Origin: Solidesulfovibrio carbinoliphilus subsp. oakridgensis
GTDB taxonomy: Bacteria; Desulfobacterota; Desulfovibrionia; Desulfovibrionales; Desulfovibrionaceae
DNA: 64,000 nucleotides
Direction of reading: 5' to 3'
Assembly: GCF_000177215.2 (NCBI RefSeq)
Contig: NZ_CM001368.1
Coordinates: forward strand, 2,865,001 to 2,929,000
Part shown: positions 42,283 through 51,419 of the stretch, piece after piece
Layout of the letters: every line of letters starts with the position of its first letter
Position numbering within the stretch: the stretch's first letter is position 1
Translations under genes and position numbers: made by a program
The notes under the pieces: generated by a model
Database searches by the model: none
The model's input: the letters and a program-made list of their open reading frames with translations, nothing else
Told to the model about the DNA's origin: nothing

Positions 42283-44088
42283 TTACGGCGTTTCCTTGTC
42301 CTTGTCCCGGGTCCGCAGCTTGATGCCAAGCTCGCGCAACTGGGCGGTTGCTACCTCGCCCGGCGCTTCGGTCAGCATGCACATGGCCTTCTGGGTCTTG
42401 GGGAAGGCGATGACGTCGCGGATGGATTTGGCGCCGGAGAGGATCATGATAAGGCGGTCCAGGCCAAAGGCAATGCCGCCGTGGGGCGGGGCCCCGTACT
42501 CCAGGGCGCGCAGGAGGAAGCCGAACTTGTCCTCGGCCTCCCCGGCCTCGATGCCGAGGACCGCGAACATGGCCTTTTGGGTCTCGCGGTCGTGGATGCG
42601 GATGGAGCCGCCGCCGATCTCGCTGCCGTTTAAGACCAGGTCGTAGGCCCGGGACAGGGCCTCGGCCGGGGCGTCGGCCAGGCGTTCGAGGTTGCCGGGC
42701 TGGGGCGCGGTGAAGGGGTGGTGGCGGGCGGCGTAGCGCTTGGCCTCGGGGTCGTATTCCAGGAGCGGGAAGTCCGTGACCCAGACCGGGGCGAAGGTGC
42801 CCTCGGGAATGAGCCCGAACCGCTCGCCGAGCTGGATGCGCAGATACCCCAGGGCCGTGTTGACCATGTCCGGGGCCCCGGCCTGGAAGAACACGATGTC
42901 CCCGACCTCGATGTCCAGGGCTTCGATCAGGCCCTGGCGCTCGGCGTCGCTTAAGAATTTGGCAAAGGGCGACTGCCACTCGTCTTCCTTGATCTTGATC
43001 CAGGCCAGGCCCTTGGCCCCGTAGATTTTCACGAATTCCGTCAGGTCATCGATCTCCTTGCGGGAGAGGGCCGCGCCGCCGGCCACCCGGATGCCCTTGA
43101 CCAGCTCGGCCTTGGCAAAGACCTGGAACTGGCTCTCCCGGACGATGGGCGACACGTCCACGAGTTTCAAGCCAAAGCGGATGTCCGGCTTGTCCAGGCC
43201 GTAGTCGCGGATGGCCTCGGCAAAGGTCATGCGCGGGAAGACATCGGGCAGGGCGATGTCGGCCGCCTCCTTGAACATGGTGCGGACCATGGTCTCGGCC
43301 ATGTTCATGACCTGCTCCTCGTCGACGAAGCTCATCTCGATGTCCACCTGGGTGAACTCGGGCTGGCGGTCGGCGCGCAGGTCCTCGTCGCGGAAACACT
43401 TGACCACCTGGTAGTAGCGGTCGAACCCGGACATCATGAGGAGCTGCTTGAAGAGCTGGGGCGACTGGGGCAGGGCGTAGAAGGCGCCATTGGTCATGCG
43501 GCTCGGCACCAGAAAGTCGCGCGCGCCCTCGGGGGTGGACTTGGTGAGGACGGGCGTCTCCACTTCCAGGAACCCCAGGGTGTCGAGGTAGCGGCGGATG
43601 CTCTGGACGGCCTTGTGGCGCAGGAGGAAGTTGGCCGCGAGCTTCGGGCGGCGCAGGTCCAGGTAGCGGTACTTGAGCCTGAGCATCTCCGAGGCGTCGA
43701 TGCGGTCCTCGATGGGGAAGGGGGGGGTGGCGGCGGTATTTAGGAGCTTGAACTCCGTGACCACCACCTCGACCGCGCCGGTCGGCATGTTGGGATTGGC
43801 CATGCCTTCCGGCCGGGCCCGGACCGTGCCCTTGACGGCCAGGACGTATTCGGTGCGAAGGACATGGGCCCGCTCCAGGGCGGCCTCGCTGCCCTCGGGG
43901 CAGAAGACCACTTGCGTGAGCCCCCCCCGGTCGCGCAGGTCGATGAAAATCAGGCCGCCGTGGTCGCGCCGGAACTGGGCCCAGCCCATGAGGCACACTT
44001 CGCAGCCGACATCGGCCGCCCGCAGCGCGCCGCAGTCGCTCGTGCGCCGCCAGTCGTCCAGCCGGTCAAGGACAAGCACATCGCTCAT
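42283..44088 (-). CDS. aspS: Aspartyl-tRNA synthetase
   Basis: A 601-residue bacterial-type class II synthetase. It has an N-terminal OB anticodon-binding domain (CGALRAADVGCEVCLMGWAQ), a catalytic core with motif 2 (FRDEDLRADRQPEFTQVDIE) and motif 3 (GIAFGLDRLIM), and the inserted GAD domain in the middle. It heads the aspS-def-fmt-DUF116-rsmB series. Whether it also charges tRNA-Asn cannot be decided from sequence alone. Confidence 0.96.
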   Translation of the reverse strand: MSDVLVLDRLDDWRRTSDCGALRAADVGCEVCLMGWAQFRRDHGGLIFIDLRDRGGLTQVVFCPEGSEAALERAHVLRTEYVLAVKGTVRARPEGMANPNMPTGAVEVVVTEFKLLNTAATPPFPIEDRIDASEMLRLKYRYLDLRRPKLAANFLLRHKAVQSIRRYLDTLGFLEVETPVLTKSTPEGARDFLVPSRMTNGAFYALPQSPQLFKQLLMMSGFDRYYQVVKCFRDEDLRADRQPEFTQVDIEMSFVDEEQVMNMAETMVRTMFKEAADIALPDVFPRMTFAEAIRDYGLDKPDIRFGLKLVDVSPIVRESQFQVFAKAELVKGIRVAGGAALSRKEIDDLTEFVKIYGAKGLAWIKIKEDEWQSPFAKFLSDAERQGLIEALDIEVGDIVFFQAGAPDMVNTALGYLRIQLGERFGLIPEGTFAPVWVTDFPLLEYDPEAKRYAARHHPFTAPQPGNLERLADAPAEALSRAYDLVLNGSEIGGGSIRIHDRETQKAMFAVLGIEAGEAEDKFGFLLRALEYGAPPHGGIAFGLDRLIMILSGAKSIRDVIAFPKTQKAMCMLTEAPGEVATAQLRELGIKLRTRDKDKETP

Positions 44089-44104
44089 GAAGGAATCCTT
44101 TTTT

Positions 44105-44260
44105 CAAGAATGTGGGGAAAAACTTTTTGAAAAAAGTTTTTCCCCACACCCCTTTTCAAAAACTTTTATCGGTTGCAGTCGGCTGCGACAATCCGTCCCC
44201 ATCGAGGGGGTCCGGGGGGGATCATCCCCCCCGGCGGGGGCGTGGGGGCGGCGCCCCCAC
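44105..44260. repeat. Structured intergenic repeat, copy 5, with terminators
   Basis: An 18-bp perfect palindrome (44111-44128/44131-44148, TGTGGGGAAAAACTTTTT and its complement) is followed by ACCCCTTTTCAAAAACTTTT as in copies 4 and 6. A G7-ATCAT-C7 hairpin (near 44214-44233) and GTGGGGGC/GCCCCCAC (44242-44260) follow. It separates hisS from aspS. Confidence 0.75.
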
Positions 44261-44269
44261 ATCTTCGCC

Positions 44270-45535
44270 TTACTCTCCCTGGGCCTCTTCCAGGCGGGCG
44301 CGCAGGAAGGCGGGGAGCAGGTCCTGCCCGACGGTTTCCTGGCCGCCGGCCCGCATGTTTTTCACCACCACCGTGCCTTGGGCCAGCTCGTCGGCGCCGA
44401 GGACCAGACAGAAGCTGGCCCCGGACTTGTCCGCGGCCCGCATCTGGCTTTTGACACTCTTGGCGGCGAACGGGGCCTCGCCGGCAAATCCGGCCCGGCG
44501 CAGGTCCTGGGCCAGGAGCAGGCCACGGTCCAGGCCGGCCGGATCGAGCACGACCAGGACGAAATCCGGAGCCGCCTCGGTCACACCGCCAATCAGCAGG
44601 GCCAGGCGCTCCATGCCGCAGGCAAAGCCGACGCCCGGCACGTCCGCCCCGCCAAGGGACGCAACCAGCCCGTCGTAGCGGCCGCCGCCGGCAACCGACG
44701 ACTGGGAGCCGATGTTGCCGGAGACGATCTCGAAGGTGGTGCGCACGTAATAATCGAGCCCGCGCACCAGCCGGGGATTGAGCGTGTAGTCGAGGCCGGC
44801 GGCGTCGAGGATGCGGCGCACGGCCGCGAAATGTTCGGCGCAGTCCGGGCAGAGGTGGTCGGTGATCCGCGGCGCGTCGGCCGTGAACTCCTTGCACTGG
44901 GGCACCTTGCAATCCAGGACCCGCAGCGGATTGGTGAGTTTCCGGCGCATGCAGTCGTCGCAGAGCTTTTCCTTGTGCATGCCCTTTAAAAACTCGCGCA
45001 GGACGTCCAGAAAGACCGGCCGGCATTCCCGACAACCCAGGGAATTGAGCTCCACGGTCAGTTCGGAGAGGCCCAGGGCCCGCAGATACTGGTCGAGCAT
45101 GAGCAGGACCTCGGCGTCGAGAAGCGGCTCCGGGGAGCCGACGGCCTCCACGTCGATCTGGTGGAACTGGCGCATCCGGCCCTTTTGGGGCCGTTCGTAG
45201 CGGAACATGGGGCCGTAGGCGAAAAACTTGGCCAGGCCCTCGCCGGCCCGTTTGTCCTCGATCAAGGCCCGCATGACCCCGGCCGTGGCCTCGGGCCGCA
45301 GCGTCAGGGAACGGCCCTTGCGGTCCGGGAAGGTGTACATTTCCTTTTGCACCACGTCCGTCTCCTCGCCGATGGAACGGGAGAAGAGTTCTGTGCGCTC
45401 AAGGACGGGCACACGCAATTCCCGGTAGCCGTAGCGGGAAAACACGTCGCGGGCGGTCTGCTCGATAAAGGCGAAGACCGTGGAGTCGGGCGGAAAAAGG
45501 TCGGCAAAGCCTTTGATTTTTTGAATCTTGTCCAT
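44270..45535 (-). CDS. hisS: Histidyl-tRNA synthetase
   Basis: A 421-residue class II synthetase. It starts IQKIKGFADLFPPDS, motif 2 is YGPMFRYERPQKGRMRQFHQID, and the histidine-specific signatures LVRGLDYYVRTTFE and GGGRYDGLV are present. The C-terminal anticodon domain runs to the end. It is separated from aspS by the structured repeat with terminators, so the two may be independently terminated. Confidence 0.96.
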   Translation of the reverse strand: MDKIQKIKGFADLFPPDSTVFAFIEQTARDVFSRYGYRELRVPVLERTELFSRSIGEETDVVQKEMYTFPDRKGRSLTLRPEATAGVMRALIEDKRAGEGLAKFFAYGPMFRYERPQKGRMRQFHQIDVEAVGSPEPLLDAEVLLMLDQYLRALGLSELTVELNSLGCRECRPVFLDVLREFLKGMHKEKLCDDCMRRKLTNPLRVLDCKVPQCKEFTADAPRITDHLCPDCAEHFAAVRRILDAAGLDYTLNPRLVRGLDYYVRTTFEIVSGNIGSQSSVAGGGRYDGLVASLGGADVPGVGFACGMERLALLIGGVTEAAPDFVLVVLDPAGLDRGLLLAQDLRRAGFAGEAPFAAKSVKSQMRAADKSGASFCLVLGADELAQGTVVVKNMRAGGQETVGQDLLPAFLRARLEEAQGE

Positions 45536-45612
45536 GAAGGCAAATCCCGGGTGGGCGCGCGTGACGCGTCGTTAAAAAAGAGGAAAAAGTCTAGACGAGA
45601 CGGGAAAGCTTG

Positions 45613-46359
45613 TCAAAAGGCGCTGCCGCACCCCAGACAGGCCTTGGCCTTGAACGCGGGCAGGGGCGTCATCACCGCCTCGCCGGTCAGGCTGACCGAA
45701 CAGGCGCAAAAGGCGCCTAGCGGCAGGGACAGGATCGGAGCGTTCAGGTGCCGCCACGGCGGGGACTCGCGCCACGTCGCCTTGGGACCCGGGAGGACCG
45801 AACGCATCCGGATCGGCGGCCGCCCCAGGCTCTCCCGGGCCAGCCGGCCCATCCCCCAGGGCGTGAACCACCGGGCCGTGCGCAAGGGGCCTTTGCCCCG
45901 GCCCGGAAAAAGCCGCATGGACAGGCCGTAGCAGGAAAAACGGTTCAGAAAGCCGATCAAAACGGCCTTCCTGGCCACCCGGCCAGCCTCGCGCAGGACC
46001 AGCCCCGGGTCGCGGCAGAATTCCAGGACCGTAAAAAGCACGCAGAAATCAAACTCGTTGTCGTCAAAGGGCAGGTGCGAGGCGTCGCCCAGGTGCAGGT
46101 CGGCCCGGCCGGCCATCCGCGCCCGCGCCGCCTCCAGCATGGCCGGCGAGGCGTCGAGCCCGGTCACCTCGAAGCCGGCGCTGTGCAGCACGTCCAGGAA
46201 AATGCCCGTGCCGCAGCCGACTTCAAGCAGCCGCTGGCCACGGCGCGGCCAGCCGGCCGTCATGCGCTCGAGCAGCCGGATTTCCCGCTTCAGGGCGAAC
46301 TCGCCCGGCGGCGTCTGGAACCAGGCGTCGTACCGCCTGGCCGTTTCCTTGTCCCACAT
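45613..46359 (-). CDS. SAM-dependent class I methyltransferase
   Basis: A 248-residue protein. Motif I is LLEVGCGTGIFLDVL, motif II GFEVTGLDASPAML, and post-motif LPFDDNEFDFCVLFTVLEFC, the pattern of small-molecule (UbiE/Methyltransf_11) enzymes. The C-terminus ends in a Cys-rich KAKACLGCGSAF. The start ATG 46359 has no clear ribosome site and lies beside a repeat. The substrate is unknown. It stands alone upstream of hisS. Confidence 0.8.
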   Translation of the reverse strand: MWDKETARRYDAWFQTPPGEFALKREIRLLERMTAGWPRRGQRLLEVGCGTGIFLDVLHSAGFEVTGLDASPAMLEAARARMAGRADLHLGDASHLPFDDNEFDFCVLFTVLEFCRDPGLVLREAGRVARKAVLIGFLNRFSCYGLSMRLFPGRGKGPLRTARWFTPWGMGRLARESLGRPPIRMRSVLPGPKATWRESPPWRHLNAPILSLPLGAFCACSVSLTGEAVMTPLPAFKAKACLGCGSAF

Positions 46360-46376
46360 AATATTTCGAGAGAACC

Positions 46377-46414
46377 GGGGGAGGGAACCCCTTTTGCAAA
46401 GGGTCCCTCCCCCG
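46377..46414. terminator. Terminator-like palindrome of structured repeat copy 6
   Basis: GGGGGAGGGAACCCCTTT pairs with AAAGGGTCCCTCCCCC, 2-nt centre, one bulge. The tail to 46455 (CCCCAAAAACTCTTC, GGGGGCGCA) is shared with copy 1 (inverted) and partly with copy 4. Confidence 0.6.
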
Positions 46415-46735
46415 GACCCCCTCCCTCCCCAAAAACTCTTCAAGGGGGCGCACTCGTCCTGTCGTCTCCGAGCGGACGATCAAGTCGACCTCTCCGAGGC
46501 TTTCAAAGCAAAAATCCACCCACTTCGCCCCGTCTTCGGGGCGACGGGCCTGTGTGGCCGGAATCGGCCGGGCGTGCCCGCCGGCTTTGCGGCGTGCGTC
46601 GCCCGGCCGATTCCGGCCACACGTCGCACCCCCGTCCACGACCAATCCGCCACCCGCTTCCCACACTCCCGCCCCCCCTTCCAGGGGGTCCGGGGGGGAT
46701 GATCCCCCCCGGCCGCCGGAGGCATCTTCTCTCCC
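46377..46735. repeat. Composite structured intergenic repeat, copy 6
   Basis: It fills nearly all of 46360-46750. From left: a palindrome (46377-46414); a TCGCCCC/GGGGCGA hairpin (46525-46545); a 23-bp perfect inverted repeat (46552-46574 with 46600-46622); a module shared in inverted orientation with 12840-12985; a G7/C7 hairpin; and the right end GGCCGCCGGAGGCATC (46711-46726). No gene is present in this 391-nt interval. Confidence 0.8.
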
Positions 46736-46750
46736 GATTCTCCCTTCCCC

Positions 46751-48427
46751 TTACAGGCCTTGGGGGTCCTTGTATACGGCGCCCTGGGCGGCCGAGGTGA
46801 CCTGGGCGGCGTAGCGGCGCAGGAGCGGGGAGGTGATCTCCTTTTGGGGGTGCACGAGGCTGGCCCGGCGCGTGTCGAGCTCGGCCGCGTCCACGAGCAG
46901 GTTGAGCTTTCGGGCCGGGATGTCGATTTCGATGGTGTCGCCTTCCCGGACCAGGGCAATGGGTCCGTCGGAAGCGGCTTCGGGCGAGACGTGGCCGATG
47001 GCCGCGCCGCGGGTGCCGCCGCTGAACCGGCCGTCGGTGATAAGGGCCACGGATTCGCCAAGGCCCATGCCCATGATGTTGGAGGTGGGGGAGAGCATCT
47101 CGCGCATGCCGGGCCCGCCGCGCGGGCCTTCGTAGCGGATGACCACCACGTCGCCGGCCTGGACCGTGCCGCCGAGAATGGCGGCGTTGGCCGACTCTTC
47201 GTCGTCAAAGACCCGGGCCGGGCCGGTGTGGCGCATCATGGCCGGCTTGACGGCCGACTGCTTGACCACGGCCCCGTCTGGGGCCAGCGAGCCGCGCAGG
47301 ATGGCGATGCCGCCTTCGCCCGCATAAGGCTCCCTGGCCCGGATGACGTCGAAGTTTTTGACCCGGGCCTTGAGGTCGGAGAGGTTCTCGCCGACCGTCT
47401 TGCCGGTGGCGGTCAGGACGTCCAGGTGGATGAGGCCGCGTTCGGCCAGGGCGCTCATGACGGCCGGGATGCCGCCGGCCCGTTCGAGGTCGTCGAGGTA
47501 GTGGTGGCCGGCCGGGGAGAGCTTGCACAGATTCGGGGTGTTGCGCGAGATGCGGTCGAAGATGTCGAGGGTCAGCGGCAGGCCGGCCTCGGCGAAAACG
47601 GCCGGCAGGTGGAGCACCGTGTTGGTCGAGCAGCCAAGGGCCATGTCCATGGTCACGGCGTTCTCGATGCTTTTTTCCGTCACGATGTCCCGGGGCCGGA
47701 TGTTTTTGGCCAAGAGGTCCATGACCCGCATGCCGGCGGTCTTGGCCAGCCGGACGCGCTTGGCGGTGACGGCCGGGATGGTGCCGTTGCCGGGCAGGCC
47801 AAGGCCCACCGATTCGGACAGGCAGTTCATGGAATTGGCCGTGAACATGCCCGAGCACGAGCCGCAGCCCGGGCAGGCGTTCTGCTCGAGCTCTTCCAGG
47901 CCTTCGGCGTCGATGGTGCCGCGCTTGAACTTGCCGACCGCCTCGAACACGTCGATCAGGTCGCAGGACCCTTCGGAGGTGGTGCCGGCCAGCATCGGGC
48001 CGCCGCTTACGATGATCGACGGGATGTTGAGGCGCAGCATGGCCATCAGCATCCCGGGCACGACCTTATCGCAGTTGGGGATCATGACCAGGGCGTCGAA
48101 GGGATGGGCCATGGCCATGATTTCAATGGAGTCAGCAATGATTTCGCGGCTTACCAAGGAAAAATGCATGCCCGCATGGTTCATGGCCAGGCCGTCGCAG
48201 ACGCCGATGGACGGAAAGGCCATGGGCGTGCCGCCGGCCAGGCGCACGCCGGCCTTGGCCGCCTCGGCGATGGTATTGAGGTGGATGTGGCCGGGCACGA
48301 CCTCGTTGGCCGAGTTGACGATGCCGACCAGCGGCCGCTCCATCTCTTCCTTGGTGAGGCCCAGGGCGTAGAGCAGGGAGCGGTGGGGGGCTTTTTCCAG
48401 ACCTTTCTTGAAAATCGAGCTGCGCAT
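46751..48427 (-). CDS. ilvD: Dihydroxy-acid dehydratase
   Basis: A 558-residue Fe-S enzyme of valine, leucine and isoleucine synthesis that dehydrates 2,3-dihydroxy acids. Cluster-ligand cysteines lie in [11 protein letters not shown] and [18 protein letters not shown]. The C-terminal [11 protein letters not shown] motif is intact. ATG 48427 has an AAGGATAT box. No other ilv gene is adjacent; the ThDP enzyme at 26.9 kb is not an obvious partner. Confidence 0.97.
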   Translation of the reverse strand: MRSSIFKKGLEKAPHRSLLYALGLTKEEMERPLVGIVNSANEVVPGHIHLNTIAEAAKAGVRLAGGTPMAFPSIGVCDGLAMNHAGMHFSLVSREIIADSIEIMAMAHPFDALVMIPNCDKVVPGMLMAMLRLNIPSIIVSGGPMLAGTTSEGSCDLIDVFEAVGKFKRGTIDAEGLEELEQNACPGCGSCSGMFTANSMNCLSESVGLGLPGNGTIPAVTAKRVRLAKTAGMRVMDLLAKNIRPRDIVTEKSIENAVTMDMALGCSTNTVLHLPAVFAEAGLPLTLDIFDRISRNTPNLCKLSPAGHHYLDDLERAGGIPAVMSALAERGLIHLDVLTATGKTVGENLSDLKARVKNFDVIRAREPYAGEGGIAILRGSLAPDGAVVKQSAVKPAMMRHTGPARVFDDEESANAAILGGTVQAGDVVVIRYEGPRGGPGMREMLSPTSNIMGMGLGESVALITDGRFSGGTRGAAIGHVSPEAASDGPIALVREGDTIEIDIPARKLNLLVDAAELDTRRASLVHPQKEITSPLLRRYAAQVTSAAQGAVYKDPQGL

Positions 48428-48584
48428 GGCGGATATCCTTGGGGCAGATGTGGGGGGCCGGCTGGCCGCGGGGGGAGTTTTCCACATTCGGGGCCCGGCT
48501 GGCAAGGCCGGGGCCGGGCGTCGTGGCCGGCCCCGGCCTTGATCCGGCCCGGCGGGCAGGGTAGCAGGGGCCATCGGAGCGGCC

Positions 48585-49589
48585 ATGCGCATCGTCAACC
48601 TGCACAACACGGCCTTTGTCGCCACCTTCCGCAAGCGCGGCCACGACGTCCTGTCCATCGGCACCACGCCGGACTGCGACGTGCGGCTCGATGAGCCGCT
48701 TTCCTGCAAACGGCTGCTCGATCTCCTGGCGGCCAAGGGCTTCCGCCCGGATCTGGCCTTCTGGTGCGACGGCTGCCAGACGCCCTGGATCTTCGGCCTG
48801 GAGACGCTGCCCGCCGTGACCATCGGCTTTTCCATCGACCAGTACATGCACCCCTGGCACGTGCCGTACAGTGCGGCCTTTGACGCCTTTTTCGTGGCCC
48901 AGAAGGACTACCTGCCGCTTTTCGCGGAGACGCCGACCGGCCGGCCGGCCGTGTGGATGCCGCTTTTCTGCGATCCCGGCCGCGACCGCGACCCGGGCGT
49001 GGCCCGCGACATCCCGGTCTCCTTCGTCGGCACCCTGGACGGAGCGGTCAACGCCGGCCGGCGGCCGTTTCTGGCGGCCTTTCGCAAGCTGGCCCCGCTT
49101 TACGCCACCACCGGCCGCTACCAGCCCGTCTTCGGCCGCAGCCGCATCGTGCTGAACCAGTCCGCGGCCGGGGAGCTCAACTTCCGGCTGTTCGAGGCCA
49201 TGGCCTGCGGCGCGGCCGTCCTGACCGAGGCCACCGGCAACGGCCTGGCCGAGCTTTTCACCCCCGGCCGGGACATCCTGACCTACCGGCGCGGCGACCC
49301 GGCCCAGGCGGCGGCAACCGCCCTGGCCGCCCTGGCCGACCCCGGCCTGCCCACACTGGCGGCCGCCGGCCGGCGCGCGGTCCTCTCCGGCCACACCGTC
49401 ACGGCCAGGGCCCGGCTCGTCCTCGACACGGCCGTGGCCCGGGCGGCCGCCGGCGCGCCCGGGGAGCGGCTGGCCCGGTTGCCGGCCGTGCGGGCCGCAG
49501 TGGCCAAGGCCTACGCCATGCTGGCCACGGACGAGCGCCTGCCCCTGGCCGAGGGGGAGCGGCGTTTTTTTCTCGGCATGGCCAGATAG
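48585..49589 (+). CDS. Glycosyltransferase, CgeB-like
   Basis: A 334-residue GT-B-type protein related to the N-terminal part of the 28.8-30.3 kb protein. It has [23 protein letters not shown], then [42 protein letters not shown], and the donor-site block [32 protein letters not shown]. The protein is cytoplasmic. GGAG precedes ATG 48585. In Desulfovibrio such genes often modify flagellin or surface glycans, but nothing here proves the acceptor. Confidence 0.78.
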   Translation: MRIVNLHNTAFVATFRKRGHDVLSIGTTPDCDVRLDEPLSCKRLLDLLAAKGFRPDLAFWCDGCQTPWIFGLETLPAVTIGFSIDQYMHPWHVPYSAAFDAFFVAQKDYLPLFAETPTGRPAVWMPLFCDPGRDRDPGVARDIPVSFVGTLDGAVNAGRRPFLAAFRKLAPLYATTGRYQPVFGRSRIVLNQSAAGELNFRLFEAMACGAAVLTEATGNGLAELFTPGRDILTYRRGDPAQAAATALAALADPGLPTLAAAGRRAVLSGHTVTARARLVLDTAVARAAAGAPGERLARLPAVRAAVAKAYAMLATDERLPLAEGERRFFLGMAR

Positions 49590-49602
49590 GGAGAGGAGAG
49601 AA

Positions 49603-49735
49603 GATGCCTCCGGGGGCCAAAGGGGGGGGACCCCCCTTTGGAAACCCCGGGCGGGAGGGGCGGCACGGTGCACGCCGGCGGTCCATTCGGGTGGGTCCGG
49701 GAGGGGGTGACCCCCTCCCGGCCGCCGGAGGCATC
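49603..49735. repeat. MITE-like structured repeat, copy 7
   Basis: The ends GATGCCTCCGG (49603-49613) and CCGGAGGCATC (49725-49735) are perfect inverted repeats. Inside are a CCAAAGG...CCTTTGG hairpin (49618-49641) and the module 49686-49721, identical over 36 nt to 13108-13143. It fills the gap between the convergent glycosyltransferase and IMP cyclohydrolase genes and probably terminates both. Confidence 0.8.
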
Positions 49736-49743
49736 TTTACGTT

Positions 49744-50337
49744 TTACGCGTTGGCCAGATAGGTGGCGATGGCGTCGTCGTAGGTGCTGGTCTGGCGGAA
49801 GGTGGCGGCGGCGGTTTTCTGGCGCAGGGGCAGCGGGGCCCGCATGTCGTTCTGGGCCAGGGCGTCCATGATCTCGGGGTAGAAGGCCGGATCCGGCACC
49901 ACCAGGATGCTCGAGAAGTTCTTGGCCGAGGCCCGCAGCAAGGTCGGGCCGCCGATGTCGATCTGCTCGACCATTTCGGGCAGGGGCAGTTTTTTCTCCA
50001 GCGCCTTGCCGAAGGCGTAGAGGTTGACCACCACCATGTCGAAGGGCGCGATGTTGTGGGTGGCCAGGGTGGAGAGATGTTCGGGGTTGTCCTTGTCGGC
50101 CAGGATGCCGCCGTGGACGAAGGGGTGCAGGGTTTTGACGCGGCCGCCGAGGATCTCGGGGAAACCCGTCACGTCGCTGACGGAGGTCACGGGCAGGCCG
50201 GAGGCCTCCAGGAGCTTTCGGGTGCCGCCGGTGGAGACGAGTTCGACGCCGGCGGCGACAAGGAACCGGGCCAGCTCGGGCAGGCCGGACTTGTCCGTGA
50301 CGCTTAGAAGCGCCCGTTTGATGGGCAGGAAATCCAT
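49744..50337 (-). CDS. Stand-alone IMP cyclohydrolase (PurH N-terminal domain)
   Basis: A 197-residue protein equivalent only to the MGS-like cyclohydrolase half of PurH. ALLSVTDKSGLPELARFL opens it, STGGTRKLLEASG and GGRVKTLHPFVHGGIL follow, and then NLYAF and IDIGGPTLLRASAKN, the conserved nucleotide-site motifs. The AICAR formyltransferase half (about 320 residues) is absent; after the stop comes a structured repeat. It closes the last step to IMP. The formyltransferase must be supplied by another gene. Confidence 0.92.
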   Translation of the reverse strand: MDFLPIKRALLSVTDKSGLPELARFLVAAGVELVSTGGTRKLLEASGLPVTSVSDVTGFPEILGGRVKTLHPFVHGGILADKDNPEHLSTLATHNIAPFDMVVVNLYAFGKALEKKLPLPEMVEQIDIGGPTLLRASAKNFSSILVVPDPAFYPEIMDALAQNDMRAPLPLRQKTAAATFRQTSTYDDAIATYLANA

Positions 50338-50473
50338 GGCATAACCTCGCTTTTTTCAAAGCGGGTGCCACAGTCGCCCGTTGAAGGCAAGGACGCTTCC
50401 TGGCCGGGCGTCCGGCCGGACCGTTTGCGGTCGCGGCCGGACGTCGCGGAGGGGGGAAAATCGGGACGGCCGG

Positions 50474-51046
50474 CTAGGCGGCGATACGCTTGAGTTCCTC
50501 GGCCAGTTCCCGGGCGGCGTCGTTTGCCGGATCCTGGACCAGGATGGCGTCCAGTTCGCAGCCGGCCTCGGCGTGGCGGCCGAGGCTGACCAGGCAGCCG
50601 GCCAGGGTGAAGCGGACCTCGTGCTTGGCCGGGTCCACGGACAGGTAGTCCCGCAGGTAGTCGAGGACCTCTCCGATCCGCTCCTCGGCGTGGGCCAGGC
50701 GGACCAGGCCGAACAGGGCCACCAGGTTCTCGGGGTTCTTGGCCAGCGCGCCCTTGAAATGGGTGAAGGCCTCGGCCGCGTCGCCGCGCTCCATTTCAAT
50801 GAGCGCCATGCCGGACAGGGACCGGTCATCGGCCTCGATGGTGGACGCCTTGCGGTACAGGGTCATGGCCTGCTCCAGCTCGCCGCGCTGCACGGCGATG
50901 GTGGCCAGCCCCAGGTAGGGGTCGGCATGGACGCCGTTGTTGCTCATGGCCTTGCCGTAGTACTCCTCGGCCTTGTCCAGGTCGCCCATGAACAGATAGC
51001 ATTCGCCGAGTTCCTTGTTGATTTCATAATCCAGCTGCCCACTCAT
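50474..51046 (-). CDS. Tetratricopeptide repeat protein
   Basis: A 190-residue soluble protein made of about five TPR units (for example KELGECYLFMGDLDKAEEYYGKA, GELEQAMTLYRKA, GDAAEAFTHFKGALAKNPEN). TPRs bind partner proteins; the partner is unknown. ATG 51046 has a CGGAGGGG box. It is divergent from the flagellar operon, which makes a flagellum-related role possible but unproven. Confidence 0.8.
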   Translation of the reverse strand: MSGQLDYEINKELGECYLFMGDLDKAEEYYGKAMSNNGVHADPYLGLATIAVQRGELEQAMTLYRKASTIEADDRSLSGMALIEMERGDAAEAFTHFKGALAKNPENLVALFGLVRLAHAEERIGEVLDYLRDYLSVDPAKHEVRFTLAGCLVSLGRHAEAGCELDAILVQDPANDAARELAEELKRIAA

Positions 51047-51288
51047 GACATCCCCTCCGTTCCCGACGCCCCGGGTTGCATGCGGGCGTCGCCGGTGTGG
51101 CGCGTTGCGTCGCGCCGTGTGGTTTCGCGTCCTGTCGGCCCGGGGCCGGCGCCGGCGGCGCGTCCTGCCGGGCACCGGGACTCAAGCAAGCCTCGTGCCA
51201 CCGGTCCCGGGCCGGCCGGTCGGGCCGCCTTCCCGCTTGTCTGCCGGCCGCTTACGCGTTTTACGCATGGATTTATTAGAAAGTGAAA

Positions 51289-51322
51289 CGGTCGTTCGGG
51301 GAAAAATATTCCCGGCCGACCG
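51289..51322. promoter_or_regulatory. Dyad upstream of the flagellar sigma-54 promoter
   Basis: CGGTCG at 51289-51294 and CGACCG at 51317-51322 flank an inner GGGAA/TTCCC dyad. It lies about 18 bp upstream of the -24 element. Symmetry and position suggest a site for an activator such as an FlgR/FleQ-type enhancer-binding protein. Confidence 0.45.
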
Positions 51323-51338
51323 TGGGCATCGGGGCGAG

Positions 51339-51353
51339 TGGAACGGTTTTTGC
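51339..51353 (+). promoter_or_regulatory. Sigma-54 promoter of the flgB operon
   Basis: TGGAAC-N5-TTGC with GG (-24) and GC (-12) spaced 12 nt apart, close to the TGGCAC-N5-TTGC consensus. The start of transcription would fall near 51365, about 55 nt before flgB. The rest of 51047-51338 shows no gene. Confidence 0.75.
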
Positions 51354-51419
51354 CCAGTGAAAACGCGAACACGGTCGGCCCGGCCCGGCCGGAAATCGGG
51401 CAAAACGAGGAAAAGCGGC

